The notes: generated by a model from the letters alone, not told the origin. 64,000 nucleotides of DNA from Ambrosia x helenae (GCA_030844895.1 CM061231.1:155091889-155155888), one strand, 5' to 3'; counted from the stretch's first letter, positions 10,258-21,469 are shown. Numbers and translations: made by a program.

Positions 10258-11884
10258 TTATGCTAATTTCCATAGAGAACAAAATGAAACAGGTTGCCTT
10301 TCCACCATAATCCTACAGACCCGTCTTTATCTTCAAGCCGCATTTCCCAGTGACTGTCGTACTTTTTCAACAGCGCGCGAGCTTGATCTACAACATCGTC
10401 TGCAAACGTGTGTTCAGCAAACCCAACAGCAGTCATTCTCTCTGCCCATTGTGCTTTCTTCTCATTCATTTCACATGGGTTGATCAGTGCCTTTGCAGCC
10501 TCCCCTTCTACAAGTGTTCTTTCTTCCGTTTCTCTCCCTTTAAATGCCACACTTGTTGAGTCCAAAAAGCTCCACAAGTAGTCTAAGCTTTGAGAAAATC
10601 TTGAATCAAAGTTGCTGCAGGTGTTGCAGCCGCAGTCCATGTTGTTGTCACTCAATATCACTGCTTTGGGCTCCATGCTTCGCATCAGTTTCAAGAACTC
10701 GGTTCTGTTGTCTGGCTTTGTGTGATTGAGGCTGTGAAATCTAAACTGACCACAGATGATTAAGGTTTCATCTGGGGATGACTTGATGACTTGCGCGTTT
10801 AGGTTTTGCAAAGGGCAGTTGTCGAGTTTGCTAATTTGTAAATTAACATTGACATCTTTAGCAAAACGGAGAATGTTTGAGGTGAAGTCGTAATCAGGTG
10901 GACAGTTTGCAAAGGGAATTTGCTGGTCGTCGTGCGTTGGAGGGACTAATGTAAGTCGAACCAACGGTGGTGGACCTCCTTGTCGGCGACTCAGCGCTTC
11001 AAGAAGCGTGGGCCATTGGAACCCATGGGAGACACCGATATCTAGTATGTGCAGAGTCCTGCACGAACCAGAATCATGTTCTGACAACACCTGGAGGATG
11101 GCGTTGTTAGCAATATTGTTAGGCACTGTGAACCATGGATTGATGTCGTTAAAACTGATTAAAGATCGTTTAAACAAACTAGGCGTTGATGTGGCGAAAG
11201 TGATGGCGGGTGTCACCGCCTTTGCAGGACTGATTGTTGTATTGGAGAGATGGCGGAGGAGGGCTTGCATCCCATGAGCCGCAAGTCGGTAGTTAGCATC
11301 TCCAGTTGGTGATGCTAGTTCTTGGAGAACAAAGAGAAGGTGCTGGACACGTGTTACGTTTCCAGCAGTGATCGCTGCAGCACATGGGTTCAGCAACTGC
11401 TCTGCCCATCGTCCGTCTTTGTTGTTACCAGCATTACTCTCACCCTTTGTCGATTTTCCAGTCCCCTTCTTGTTTGCACTCGACTTTTACCCAACCGTGG
11501 CATATGATCATCACTTGCTTTCCGTTTCTTTGTCAGATCAGACGACAGTGGTCGTGGCTGATCTGTTACAACAGCAGCCGGGGAAGTAGTCGTACTATAG
11601 ACAACACTGTTGTCTAGAGAGTTACAATTTGAAATAATATTATCATCAAAGGGGTCCAGACCCCACCACGGATCATCCATGATATCCGCGGAACAATACA
11701 GATCATCTAGGATCAATGGCAGGTTTGGCATTGAATCTTCTAACCAATCCAATATTTGACCCGAGTTGAGATCTGGTTCTGGTTCCTGAAACATTATAGT
11801 TTCAGGCACTGGTGTTGTGTTTAGAGGAAAACAAGGCAAGTACATTGACCCTTGCTTAATCATTGGACTTGTAACTAAAAACAT
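10258..11884 (-). pseudogene. NSP1: NSP1-like GRAS transcription factor, two frameshifts
   Basis: NSP1 is a GRAS regulator that works with NSP2 in symbiosis signalling and strigolactone biosynthesis control in the nucleus; the family is intronless. The N-terminal part (ATG at 11884; Met at 11794 fits NSP1 better) has the acidic NSP1 start SGQILDWLEDSMPNLPLILD. The GRAS part contains GRWAEQLLNPCAAAI, a leucine-heptad region, the VHIID equivalent LHILDIGVSHGFQWP and the SAW end DGSVGLWWKG. The two parts lie in different frames: one A appears missing from the AAAA run near 11490. A second single-base loss near 10297 (AAAGGC for AAAGGGC) changes the last residues, so the frame closes at 10263 instead of the family-like end at 10258. 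Everything else is well conserved, so either a very recent pseudogene or a sequence error fits. Confidence 0.85.
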
Positions 11885-12524
11885 GTGTGCGTGAGATTAT
11901 AGGATGGTTAAGAATAAATAGAATTCATGTGACCTGGGCGTGCTGTCTTTTGGAAGATATGATGTCTTCTTTTGGCTATATTTAATCTTTTTGTTATTAA
12001 TTATTAGTTTAACTAATATTTAATTTATCTAAAGACAAAGTGGTAGGGCTAATATGATTTAAATTGGTAACCAGGACGGCATTTCTGTTTTCTTGACTGG
12101 TTCTGTGATTTTAAATTGTCACAATTTGAGGTTTTTAAACAATTGACTGGATGAGATTGCGTCATTATGTTTCTGCAGGGTGGATTTTTATAATTAAATT
12201 AATCAAAGATTGGTTTAACATTATTAGTTGACTTTTTTATCCTTATAAGAAACCCAATCCCAGCTATTTGGAGGTCATTTCTGGAAATAAAAGATGAAAG
12301 AGGTTACAGTATTAAAAAAATTTCTAATTTAATACACAGAATATTCCTTTTTATATACTTCATGTTAAGTATTTGACAGATGTATGTAGCTCTTGTGTAG
12401 GTGTTTGGCTAGTGCCTTACTAGTCATTTTCGGTGTACATTATTTTTCGGTTTTATGAGATGAGTTTGTTTGCCGATAAAAAAAAAGTATTTGACAGATA
12501 ACATAAGGTTTTTTTTGGTTAACC
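11885..12524. other. Upstream region of the NSP1-like gene
   Basis: This AT-rich stretch should contain the NSP1-like promoter (minus strand). No clear element beyond A/T tracts could be assigned. Confidence 0.35.
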
Positions 12525-12532
12525 TTTAATAC

Positions 12533-12702
12533 CAGGGGCGATCCTTTTAAGGGGCGGGAGGGGGCGGCCGACCCCCCGAATTTTCGTTCAGAAGTTCCGA
12601 TTATATAGTATTCGTATAGCAATTTTTTGGTATATAAGGTTTCGACCCCCCGAAACTAGTGACTTCCGACCAAACGAAGTTTCGGGTCAAGATTCGCCAC
12701 TG
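12533..12702. mobile_element. Short hAT MITE (CAGGGGCG type)
   Basis: The 170-bp element begins CAGGGGCGATCCTTT and ends AAGATTCGCCACTG. The termini are imperfect inverted repeats of the classic CAGGGGCG hAT form. The 8-bp duplication TTTAATAC is perfect (12525-12532 and 12703-12710). The interior has two CGACCCCCCGAA boxes. No coding capacity. Confidence 0.88.
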
Positions 12703-13065
12703 TTTAATACCAGTGACATTCTAATGGAAACATATTGAAATACAATAGTAAAGGGTTAAAGACGGTTCTGAAAATATAAATTAATATGAAGGTTTATGTA
12801 TATATTATAAAGTACATCACCATCTTTTATTTATTATTAAGTTTTACTGTTACTGATTAAGATTTAAAATCTTACAATAAAGGTTGAAGTTTTTTAACCT
12901 AGTGAGCGGCACATAAGGCTTTGTTAAATTATTATTTAGTTACACAACCTTTATTTATGTATGTTGTGATGGAGAAGCCGTCCGTTACTTATATTTTAAT
13001 TTTTAGCTGAATTTGTCTAAATGTCGCCGCTAGAAATTGACCCTTTTTTAATTTATTCATATCAG

Positions 13066-13300
13066 GAAATTGAACAGCAGATGTTGAAGTGACACTGCTT
13101 TGATGATGTTGGAAGTGTTTCCTGCAAACCATGATGACTTTGGCAGCAGGCTTGCAAGAGTAGCATGCAGAGTTTTAGGTCCGCGACACTAAAGTGTTTG
13201 CACAACGTGGAGAAGGTGGACGAGCAAAGGATGAAGAGAATGCGAGTCCTTTTTACAGTAGCCGAGATGAGGATTGTGAGATTTTGAGGTGGTTTTAGTA
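13066..13300 (-). pseudogene. Truncated germin-like pseudogene
   Basis: On the minus strand this matches the 5' part and leader of the intact germin-like gene at 14010-14645. Shared strings include GATGTTGGAAGTGTTTCC, GACTTTGGCAGCAGGCTTGCA, AGGTCCGCGACAC and, upstream, GATTTTGAGGTG. It covers roughly the signal peptide to residue 75, carries a deletion of about 30 bases and several indels, and lacks the whole metal-binding cupin region. It is a dead partial duplicate about 0.8 kb from its parent. Confidence 0.85.
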
Positions 13301-13357
13301 CTTATCGACTTTTACCATAAGTAAGCCGGTAAAATATGTTTTTCCACATATCTCTTA

Positions 13358-13615
13358 GGGGTTGTTGGGTAAGCCTCTTAATGAGGCTCTGAATCATTCA
13401 GCACTGAATGGTACAACATTCAGCGCGTTTGTTTCAGCTTCTGAATGGTATGGTTAAGGCTGAAACATTAAGCACCGAGCTAGGCTGAACCTTAACAAGG
13501 CTCTCCTACCAATGTGGGACAAGAAAACTAACCATTAAGAGGTCCAACTTAATAATTCAGCGCTTAACCATTCAGACATCTTAATAATTCAGCACTTAAT
13601 CAACCAAACGGCCCC
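13358..13615. mobile_element. Tourist-like MITE, copy 3 (inverted)
   Basis: The 258-bp element begins GGGGTTGTTGGGTAAGCCTC and ends CAACCAAACGGCCCC, with TTA on both sides (13355-13357 and 13616-13618). Relative to copy 1 it is inverted and internally shorter. Confidence 0.88.
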
Positions 13616-13689
13616 TTAGTGAAATAATGTTACAATGCCAAACTAAACAAGCAATGTAGTATTATAGTACTTTTTTTTTGTTTTATGTT

Positions 13690-13800
13690 AATTTAGGATA
13701 GAGAATTTTCAAAAGGCGGTTACGGCGCAGCTTGTTGTCCGTTTTCTGTCATCTGGCATGTTATAAAGTTTATCCTTTGTTATCAAAGTATTAATATCTA
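13690..13800 (+). pseudogene. 3' fragment of the AAQLVARLP retroelement-like ORF
   Basis: The plus strand encodes QKAVTAQLVVRFLSSGML then a stop, followed by a short AT-rich tail. This matches the end of the ORF remnant at 15474-16102 (QKWVAVQLVARLPA) and the minus-strand scrap at 22020-22062. Only the 3' end is present, as in 5'-truncated retrocopies. Confidence 0.55.
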
Positions 13801-14009
13801 ACAAAAAAAAATTAACCAAAAAAAACTGTAATTAAAAGGATAACAGACTAACAATACATCAAAACTTGTGAACACTCCAAAAGTCCTCAAGTTGAAAACA
13901 AACACAGAATGTCATTAAATCATTATAAATGTTAATGACGACATAAACAAAATAAAAAACTGATAATCAACACAAAGAATGATATGCAAATGAAATTCAA
14001 TCAACAGGT

Positions 14010-14645
14010 TTAGCCAGTTCCACCAAGAACAGCCTTGAGCTTCTTCACAGTGGCATCATCAAGGAAAGTGGTCGCCTCCACCAATTTCGAGGGCAAATCG
14101 TTTGCAAACAACGCGAAATCAAGGATCTGTAGGCCAGGTGTTGCGCTACTGAAGCTAGCAAATGCAACCGATGTAACACCACCAGCATTCACCTGAAAAT
14201 GCAACAACCCTTGTGGGAACACCATAATGTCACCCTTCTTTAAGGTCTTGACATAAACCGTGTTAGCCGAGGAGACAAAACCAGCGGTAATAAACCCTTG
14301 TGTCACCAACAAGAGCTCAGAAGCACCCGGGTGAGTGTGCATTGGGACCACACCACCAGCGGCTAAGTCCAAACGGGCAATGGAGATCCCAAGCCCATTC
14401 ACACCAGGAAACTGTTCAGCAAATGCTGGAGTGACGGCCGCTTTGATAATGTTGGAAGTGTTTCCAGAGAACCGTAGTCCTGTTGACACAAAGTCATCAA
14501 CAGTGACTTTGGCAGCAGGCTTGCAGGTGTAGCCCGCTGGGGTGTCTGGACCTTTCAGGTCCGCGACACAAAAGTCCTGGACGGCAGCATGGGCGGAGAA
14601 GGTGAAGAGAGTGGAAACAATCAAGAGAATGTGAATCATTTTCAA
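14010..14645 (-). CDS. Germin-like protein (cupin, ABP19/20-like)
   Basis: A complete 211-residue germin-like protein, the normal length for secreted plant cupins of the cell wall, which are manganese-binding glycoproteins with oxidase or superoxide dismutase activity in some members. Residues 1-20 form a signal peptide cut near SAHA-AVQDF. C26 and C41 are the conserved disulfide pair in the germin N-loop. The first cupin motif PMHTHPGASELLLV gives metal ligands H103, H105 and E110, and FPQGLLHF gives H149, so all four ligands are present. N62-T-S is a likely glycosylation site. It is a single exon, as in the ABP19/ABP20-like subgroup, which it resembles (PAGYTC, VDDFV). A truncated duplicate lies at 13066-13300. 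The oligomeric state and activity cannot be read from sequence. Confidence 0.95.
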   Translation of the reverse strand: MKMIHILLIVSTLFTFSAHAAVQDFCVADLKGPDTPAGYTCKPAAKVTVDDFVSTGLRFSGNTSNIIKAAVTPAFAEQFPGVNGLGISIARLDLAAGGVVPMHTHPGASELLLVTQGFITAGFVSSANTVYVKTLKKGDIMVFPQGLLHFQVNAGGVTSVAFASFSSATPGLQILDFALFANDLPSKLVEATTFLDDATVKKLKAVLGGTG

Positions 14646-15039
14646 GATGTTATGAGTGTTGTGGGATTTTGAGGTGTTGTTAGGATAGATTTATGTAAGG
14701 AGGATATGGTGAGTGTGGTTTGGCGTAACTTGAAAAAGTGATCCATGCAAAACAACTACAACCGTTCGATTAGATTATCTAAAAGCCAAAAAAGCGAGCT
14801 GGCCTGGTAGCGACCCCCATGTTCCAATAAAAACACAATAGAACAAAATACAAATCTTACCTTTTTTGTTGATGGAAGCTAGTAGAAGAAAAGGCACTTG
14901 CTTGGCTCTGATTTTCCATTGATCAGTAGTAACTTATCTCTATTTTTTTTAACATGGAATATATCAGGAGTTATCCTGATTTACCACATATATTCGAAGA
15001 GTAATCTCGGTAAAAAAACAAAAAAAAAACCTTAGATAC

Positions 15040-15143
15040 AAAATCAGAACCATAATTCCAACAGTAGTGATTAATATTGACATAATAGAAGTAAGTGGAT
15101 CGATCAAGTATCCAAATTCTAAAGAAAAATCATTATTTTTTAT
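15040..15143 (-). pseudogene. ndhF: Chloroplast ndhF fragment in the nucleus (NUPT)
   Basis: The minus strand encodes NNDFSLEFGYLIDPLTSIMS followed by ILITTVGIMVLI, a highly conserved membrane segment of plastid NDH subunit 5 (NdhF). Both flanks diverge abruptly; the left flank keeps only a vague YLRFF match. About 100 bp of plastid DNA, with no start, no complete domain and no chance of expression as NdhF. Confidence 0.78.
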
Positions 15144-15473
15144 TTTGTGAATGTGGCTAGACGTAAACCTCAAACTCGAAAAAGCTCTATCGCTAGACTT
15201 ATTTAACCATCTTGATGATTTTGTGCCTACAAAATGTATGAACAAATTAAATTGTGGTAAGTAATCTTTTGTGTATATGTATTGCCAAAAGGAATCATGT
15301 CTAGTTTTAAAGTCAGGGTTACTATAATGTAGTTGACTACTTGACTTGTCTAAATTAACAATATTAATAGTTCAATGGGGAATTAATTTGGTGGTTTTGG
15401 TAATTTGCATATCAAATTGTGAAAAGTTAATACTTGAAAATGGTGTTTTGCTACCAAAGAGATAACAAGATGC

Positions 15474-16130
15474 ATGAGTGAAGAGTGCTTGAGAGTTGAG
15501 AAGATAATGAATGAATGGATAGATACAGTTATCCTCATCTACTTAATGTCTATGGTGGGCCATTGCTACACACCCACTCCCTCTAACTATTATGGTGGGC
15601 ATGATTGGGTTCCAGACGTTCTGTGGGACATCTTAAGACGTGCTTGGATCTCAACCAAGAAGGAGGCCCCTGTGAACTTCTTCTCGGATCCCGTAAAAGG
15701 GAGATCTACCTTGCATCCAACAGATTTCCTTCCTTGTCTTTGGGTGGGTCAGGGGGAAACATGCTTGTGTTGACCTGACAGGTGTATCTCCTCTGGTTGA
15801 GTTGAGGGATAGTGGGTTTGTAGCAGCGCAAGCGGTGCAGCAAGCAGAGGGGAAGAAGGTAGAAACTAGAAAAGCATGCTAAAGCCTGCGAGGAGAACTA
15901 ACATGTTTTCGTACCCTTAGCTTTTGATACATTTGGCTCATTGGCACCGGAGGCTACCCGTTTCCTGACCAGGGTCCAGCGAGTTATTCATAGTAGTGTC
16001 TCGGCTCCGGGTGGGCAATGTTACATTTTTAGTCGGTTAGGGTTTGCCATTCAGAAATGGGTGGCGGTGCAGCTTGTTGCCCGCCTTCCCGCTATCATGA
16101 TGTAATTTGTAATGTTTTTTTATTTAATGA
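15474..16130 (+). pseudogene. Decayed ORF of an unknown repeat family ending AAQLVARLP
   Basis: The open part (15474-15773) encodes a 99-residue stretch with VGHCYTPTPSNYYGGHDWVP and PVNFFSDPVKGRSTLHPTDF. After a TGA the homology continues: DLTGVSPLVELRDSGFVAAQ, then VFVPLAFDTFGSLAPEATRF, RVQRVIHSSVSAPGG and FAIQKWVAVQLVARLPAIMM before the stop at 16100-16102. Similar proteins are widespread as uncharacterised repeats in plant genomes; a degenerate nuclease-like core (GQGETCLC-x-DLTGVSPL) is conceivable but unproven. The 3' tail TTTAATGAAATAC followed by A/T-rich sequence looks retroelement-like. Two further copies of the 3' end occur at 13690 and 22020. Confidence 0.6.
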
Positions 16131-17432
16131 AATACAATATCTTAGTTTATTAAAAAAGGTTAAACATAAATGTTGATCAATTTATACACACAGACAAAAT
16201 CAAATGCTAATATATAAGGGTGGTAGAGCCTAATAGTTCCCAAACATGTTCATTACTAAACTTGGTAAAGTTAGTTTACAAAAGTTATAAGTTGATTTAT
16301 AGCAAGACATATACCAATATTATATTAAAACTTTTGTTCTACACGTACAAGTTCAACCGAGCCTGCTAGAGCATATTTAGCGTGATCCGCTAGCACATTC
16401 ATATCGTTGATGACAATACAGAAGGCTAGTGATGGTGCATGAGTGGTCCTTGAATGCACATGGCAATGAAGTTAAGAAGTTCATAAGAAGACACATATAG
16501 ACAGCTAATAACTTCTAAGAGACTTTATTCAATAATGATTCTACACAATTTTACTAGCAAAGGGTTCTCTTCATTTATGTATGGCCATACCTGGTTTCCC
16601 TCTGGGTAAGGGTGCTTACTGATTGGCTGAGCAAAGCCAAAAGGGGTCCACTTTAACTTTTTCCAAATATTGGTGTATCTTGGTATATCAAATCACTCCC
16701 ACAAACATGCATTTTTAACTAACAATCATAGATTTGTTTCTAAAAAAATCTGTTCTAATCGACCTTTGATAATTTAGAGTTTTAAAGTACAAGACACGAC
16801 AAGTTTGAATGCCCTACTAATAAAATATGGTTAGTTGGAGAACTGAGAACTATCTACTATCTAGTTCTTGTTAAACTTGGAGGGAAAACTAAATTTTTTT
16901 ACTGATTGCTGGATTTAATTAAAAATATAGAAAACAAAGGTTTATATCGACTAGTCATTTTAATGTTACTGAACTATAAACTAAACGATAATTATCAAAA
17001 CAATAGGAAACATAATTCAAACCTAATTCCAGTATTAATAGATAATTCAAATAATAATTAAACAGACTTAATTACTATTATTTTACTCGTTTAGTCCTTC
17101 GACTTTAGCCCTTCGAATTGATATCGATACAATTTCCACAGTTCGATCCGTCCATATATTAAGAAGTTGGATTCGGTTTATTATTATGACTTGTAGCATG
17201 TATAATATAGGAATTTTGATACTAAATTAATCATGTAATTTTCACATAAAAAGGGTAAAAAGAATTTTAATAATCCAGATTTTGACTTATTAGCCAGAAT
17301 TAATCCAAACTTAGAAATGTTTAGAAACAGTCCAAACTTTGAACATATTTTTTATTCGCAATCTCATGCTAATCGAAAGTTAACCTACTTAGCATTTACT
17401 AGAGGTTGCTTATGTGGCATAAAGTCAAAGTT

Positions 17433-17495
17433 CTGATAACGTTGACTACTTATGTGACAATACTTATGTGACAAATAAATAGTCAACGTTATCAG
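17433..17495. repeat. Perfect 16-bp inverted repeat
   Basis: CTGATAACGTTGACTA (17433-17448) is matched by its exact reverse complement TAGTCAACGTTATCAG (17480-17495). The 31-bp loop contains ACTTATGTGACAAT followed by ACTTATGTGACAAA. No target duplication is evident. Confidence 0.8.
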
Positions 17496-18147
17496 CCATA
17501 ATTAATCGATAACTTATAAAACCTATTTCCAATTCTAAGTCTGCACCTCTTGCTCGAGTGAAGTCTCTATGCCTAGATATGATTAATGAATTACCTGAAC
17601 ACGTTATGTTTTTTTACTGTACGAACAAAAACCCACTAAAAATCTTTTTTTTTTTTGTATAGCACTATATGACTCGTTGGAAAGATAATAAAACGCTCGT
17701 TAATTTGTTTAAAAAAAATCTATATAAAAGTTATTAACGTTTAAAAATTGTAGGGGAAACATGAGAGGGAAAAAAAGAATTTTGGAGAGAAATAAGGGGA
17801 AGACGTCATATGTCACTCAAGGTTTTTTTTTTTTTTTTTAATAATCATACCTAGTGTCACGTACTCACGTGGCACATCCAAGGGGGATGACCTCATTGAA
17901 TGTCATGTTAGCAAAAATAGACTTTATTTTATTATATTTATATACCTTATTAAAAAAAAACTCGATGGATAAGATTGTAATTTTACCACACTTTTAAGAT
18001 GACATATTAAGAGGCACAAGTATACATCTTTATATTTTACCTCTTTTTCTTCCTTTTATGCCCCTATAGTATAACTTTTGATGACAATGATACAAATAAG
18101 TAATGTAAAGTGACTCTTTACATACATACATTTATATGATGATTATC

Positions 18148-18332
18148 CATATGTTTAACACCTATATTTGTATTACTCTTGCATTTATGTAAGGGCTTAT
18201 GACTTTTCATATGTTTAACTCCTATATTTTTTATTACTTTTGTATTTATGTAAGGGCATATATAAAGAGGCATTTGTATTTCATAAGATACACCAATAAG
18301 AAAAGCATTCCCACGCCAATAAGAAAAGCATT
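18148..18332. repeat. Short tandem duplications (60-bp and 22-bp units)
   Basis: CATATGTTTAACACCTATAT at 18148 recurs at 18208 as CATATGTTTAACTCCTATAT; both copies end ATTTATGTAAGGGC. Shortly after, CCAATAAGAAAAGCATTC occurs twice, 22 bp apart. Confidence 0.7.
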
Positions 18333-18724
18333 CTCTCAATCTCTCATTCTTCTCTCTATATTATTAATAGGCTTATATGAGTCATGGAGTTATATATTAT
18401 ATTAGGGCAATTGCTAAATTGAAGTTCAATGTGAGTTTGTTAATCTCCTTCATTATGTTAATATATTATGTAGTATTTGAAGACTCCTTGAGTCCATTAA
18501 TGTGCTGCAAAAATATATCACATGACAATTGTACAAAAAAAATGAGAAATGTGCATTGAATTGTTCTGATCCTTGTTGTCACGGTGGAGATATTTTCAAT
18601 TGTATGGAATTGTAGAATGTAGATATGTTTTAACTTTTATTCTTACTATCACAACTTTGAGATATTGAAGCAATATTATTTTAATTTAAGCAAAGTTGTT
18701 CTAGAATAATGTATAGTTTCAACA

Positions 18725-19656
18725 TTTGCTAGCTATCAGCACCAGTTGACACAGCTGATGGCACATGAGTGGAAATCCCCGGCACCGGAGAAGTCGTGAC
18801 AGTCACCTCAACATTAGTAGTAGCTTGACTTGATGGTTGGGTAGCCTACCCGACCTTATTAGAGATCACCTCTTTGACAGGTGATGGTACTCTGTTGCCT
18901 GTATCTTGAGGACAACCCTCTCCAGCGGTGTCCTGCTGAATTGAAACATCACCCAGCACGAGCCTTTTATCTGTTTGCAAAATTTTCACAGTTAATCATT
19001 AAATTACAGACCGGAACATAGCACAATAAACAACCTCATGAAGGCAAAGGGTACTTACCCAGGGATTTCGCCTTTGACTCTAGTAGCTGCCTCCGCTTAT
19101 TGAAAAACTTTTCAACATTGTGAGAGGTAGCAGTCTTCCTTTTCTTTACCTTATCTTTCTTCTTCTCCATAGTCACACCCTCCTCGGGCACAGCGACGTT
19201 GATCGGGTCAGCGTCTATAGGGCCGGAAGTCTTAGTCCCCTCACTGGCAGAAGTAGATTCCCCAACAGTCTCAGGCACGGCTATAGAGACGTCGATACTA
19301 GTGATGGAGGTTGGAGGAGAGGGAAGGAGGAAATTCGGTAATGGCTGGCTCAAAACATCAAGTTCATCACCTTCCGGCTGGCGATCGTATTCAATCAAGA
19401 AGGGAGCAGCCGCTGGATCCAGGACGTCAAAGTACTGCCAGTCGCCCTTGTCTTCGCGCCGATATTCCGGGTAGCAAGTCTCATCGACCCATACACGGCT
19501 CATGCCCACGGCAACCAGCGCACGCTCTGGTATGTGGGTACACTCGGTGGCGCCAAATTTCTTGTTTAACGTAATCTCAACTTCTCTCACTTTTCCATAT
19601 TCTCTTAATACCCACTTCTTAAAGCGATACTTATTCTCACGTTGGGGGGTGGTCAC
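18725..19656 (-). pseudogene. Gypsy-associated protein fragment, two exons, in-frame stop
   Basis: Exon 1 (19656-19059) starts at an ATG and encodes FKKWVLREYGKVREVEI, CTHIPERALVAVGMSRVW and then a Ser/Thr/Pro-rich and Lys-rich tail ending in a charged helix (EKFFNKRRQLLESKAKSLG). A GT donor at 19058 and AG acceptor at 18971 join in frame to exon 2 (KRLVLGDVSIQQDTAGEG), which meets a TAG before a Thr/Ser-rich end at about 18735. The IPERALVAVGMSR style resembles proteins annotated in Asteraceae as putative gypsy-type transposase, inserted in or captured by Ty3 elements; that link is from memory. No RT or integrase is nearby. It may be a decayed retrotransposon ORF or an expressed orphan. Confidence 0.5.
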
Positions 19657-19659
19657 AGG

Positions 19660-20900
19660 AAAACCCCCAATCCTGTGACGAGTTTTAACGGTGTTCTGTT
19701 TTGCAGTTATTCAATCATGTTCGTTTGGTATAGTCAAGATCAAGATTACACCTGTTTCATCTAGAAGATCATACCCCCCCCCCTTACAGGTACTTGTTTC
19801 TTCATTGGCAACCTGGAATTTGAAGATATTGCGCACCCCTCTTCCTTTAAGATCATATTGTGTAATATAATACACGCGCACGCAATACTCCTTATATTCT
19901 CAGTTGATTAACAGCACGTACCGGTCTAAATTGGTTTAAAATGTGGTGTGTGTGTGCGCATAGGGTAAAAAACAAGTGTTTTTCTTTAAAGCAACGGTCT
20001 CATGAGCGTCGAACCCACAACGACTACATCACGCTTGTGATACACATAGCGAGCCCTGATTTTTTTTTTTTTTTTTTGGTCCTTCATGATGGAACGGGCT
20101 GTGTTTTCGGAGATCAGGACCATCATGGTGCAATATCACGGGCCACTCCGTATTAACTTGCATATCTATCACAAAACATAGTCGAGTGTTTTTAGATTTC
20201 TTTTGGCAAAAACCAAAACCACTTCTGAGTTCTGAATTCTGATTAAAAGTCACTTAATGGGCCACATTAGCAAAGTCCACAAGGCCCGACTTATACTTCG
20301 AAGTCAGCCCCATCTTTTCAGGTCAACTTAATTTATGAGTCGGACAAGTTATTGACATGTAAATCAACTTAGTGAACCATTTTTTTTTTCAGTTGTTACA
20401 AATCTGTAGATTTGATAGAAGTACGTCTCATTTTTTTAATCATTACAAACACAAAGTTGAAAAATAAATATATGTATTAAAAAACACGTTTTATGATCAC
20501 ACAAATAAAAAGTTTCTAAAAGTATTATTACATTAAGTTTACACTTAGATCAAGGGTGTGGAAAAAAGCCTTGTGGGACTTTAAAGCGCCACCTAGAAGC
20601 CACGGTTGCAACACGTAGGCTATGGGGCAAGACTGGCACCCCTTAATATTCATGGGGTGGTTCAATGCCCTTTAAAAAAATGAAAATTTTAATTGTTTAG
20701 GTACAAAGTGGTCCCTCCCTCTAACACTCATTAATGGGTTGGCAAGAGGATCCTTAGGGGATCTTTTTAACAAGGGAGGGGTGGTGTTGAGGGAGTCACT
20801 CAGCGAAAGTCGTTGAGGGCATTACCCCACTCCCTCTAATCTAAGTAATGTTGAATTTTATAACGTCATAAAACGAAACTGTAATAAATAGTCAATCTTA
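19660..20900. other. Intergenic, repeat-derived, no gene seen
   Basis: Contains poly-C (about 19773-19784) and poly-T (about 20060-20076) tracts and a G/C-richer segment 20545-20840 with AGGGTGTGG and CCCCACTCCCT near its ends, possibly a degraded MITE; no target duplication was found. Confidence 0.4.
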
Positions 20901-20908
20901 GTTAAAAC

Positions 20909-21461
20909 TAGGGCTGGCAATTTCGGACACAAACACGAATACCTGACACGAATCTACACATTTTAACATGTACAGATATGACCTTAACAGGTTTCGTGTC
21001 CTAACATGTAGACACGAAATATACCTGTTAATTTTCGTGTCTAAACAGGTGAAATACGTGTTTACCTGTTTAATATCCGTTAGGACATGATAAAGATTTT
21101 TTTTTTTAATATAGGTTGTGGGGGAGGATATTGGAATTATACGTTTTCACTAACTAAGTGGAATTCTACCTTTTTAATGCTTGATGGTACCCATTTAACC
21201 TGTTGGATTTGGAAAACATCCTCGTTTATTATCGTATTAACCAGGTATAAACATGTATTATCGTGTCTTATTGTGTTAACTTTGTATAAACTAGTATTAT
21301 CATGTCTTATCGTGTTAACAAGGTATAGACAGGTTCGTGTTTGGGTATGGAAAGAATGACACAATAAGTTATCGTGTCGTGTTCGTGTCTACATGTTTCG
21401 TGTTCATGTCTTAACAGGTTCGTGTGTTAATTGGTCGGGTATCCACGATTTACCAGCCCTA
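20909..21461. mobile_element. hAT MITE with CGTGT-rich interior
   Basis: The 553-bp element begins TAGGGCTGGCAATTTCG and ends CGATTTACCAGCCCTA, with a perfect 8-bp duplication GTTAAAAC (20901-20908 and 21462-21469). The interior is dominated by repeats of CGTGTC, TCGTGTT and ACAGGT, with AGGTATAAAC/TTATCGTGTC units near 21240-21330. No transposase. Open frames across it are by-products of the repeats. Confidence 0.92.
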
Positions 21462-21469
21462 GTTAAAAC

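Larger units (their letters stand above)
16140..18700. other. Long AT-rich intergenic region with small repeats
   Basis: No gene is supported. It contains a 16-bp inverted repeat at 17433-17495, poly-T at 17821, and a 60-bp tandem duplication near 18148. TAAGTATT-like and A/T tracts dominate elsewhere. Confidence 0.5.

Noticed and set aside
10220..11617. Plus-strand frames inside the NSP1-like gene
   Set aside because: Antisense shadows; the minus strand has clear GRAS motifs.
14964..15245. Functional NdhF-related gene
   Set aside because: Only about 33 residues match and both sides diverge; it is a plastid DNA scrap.
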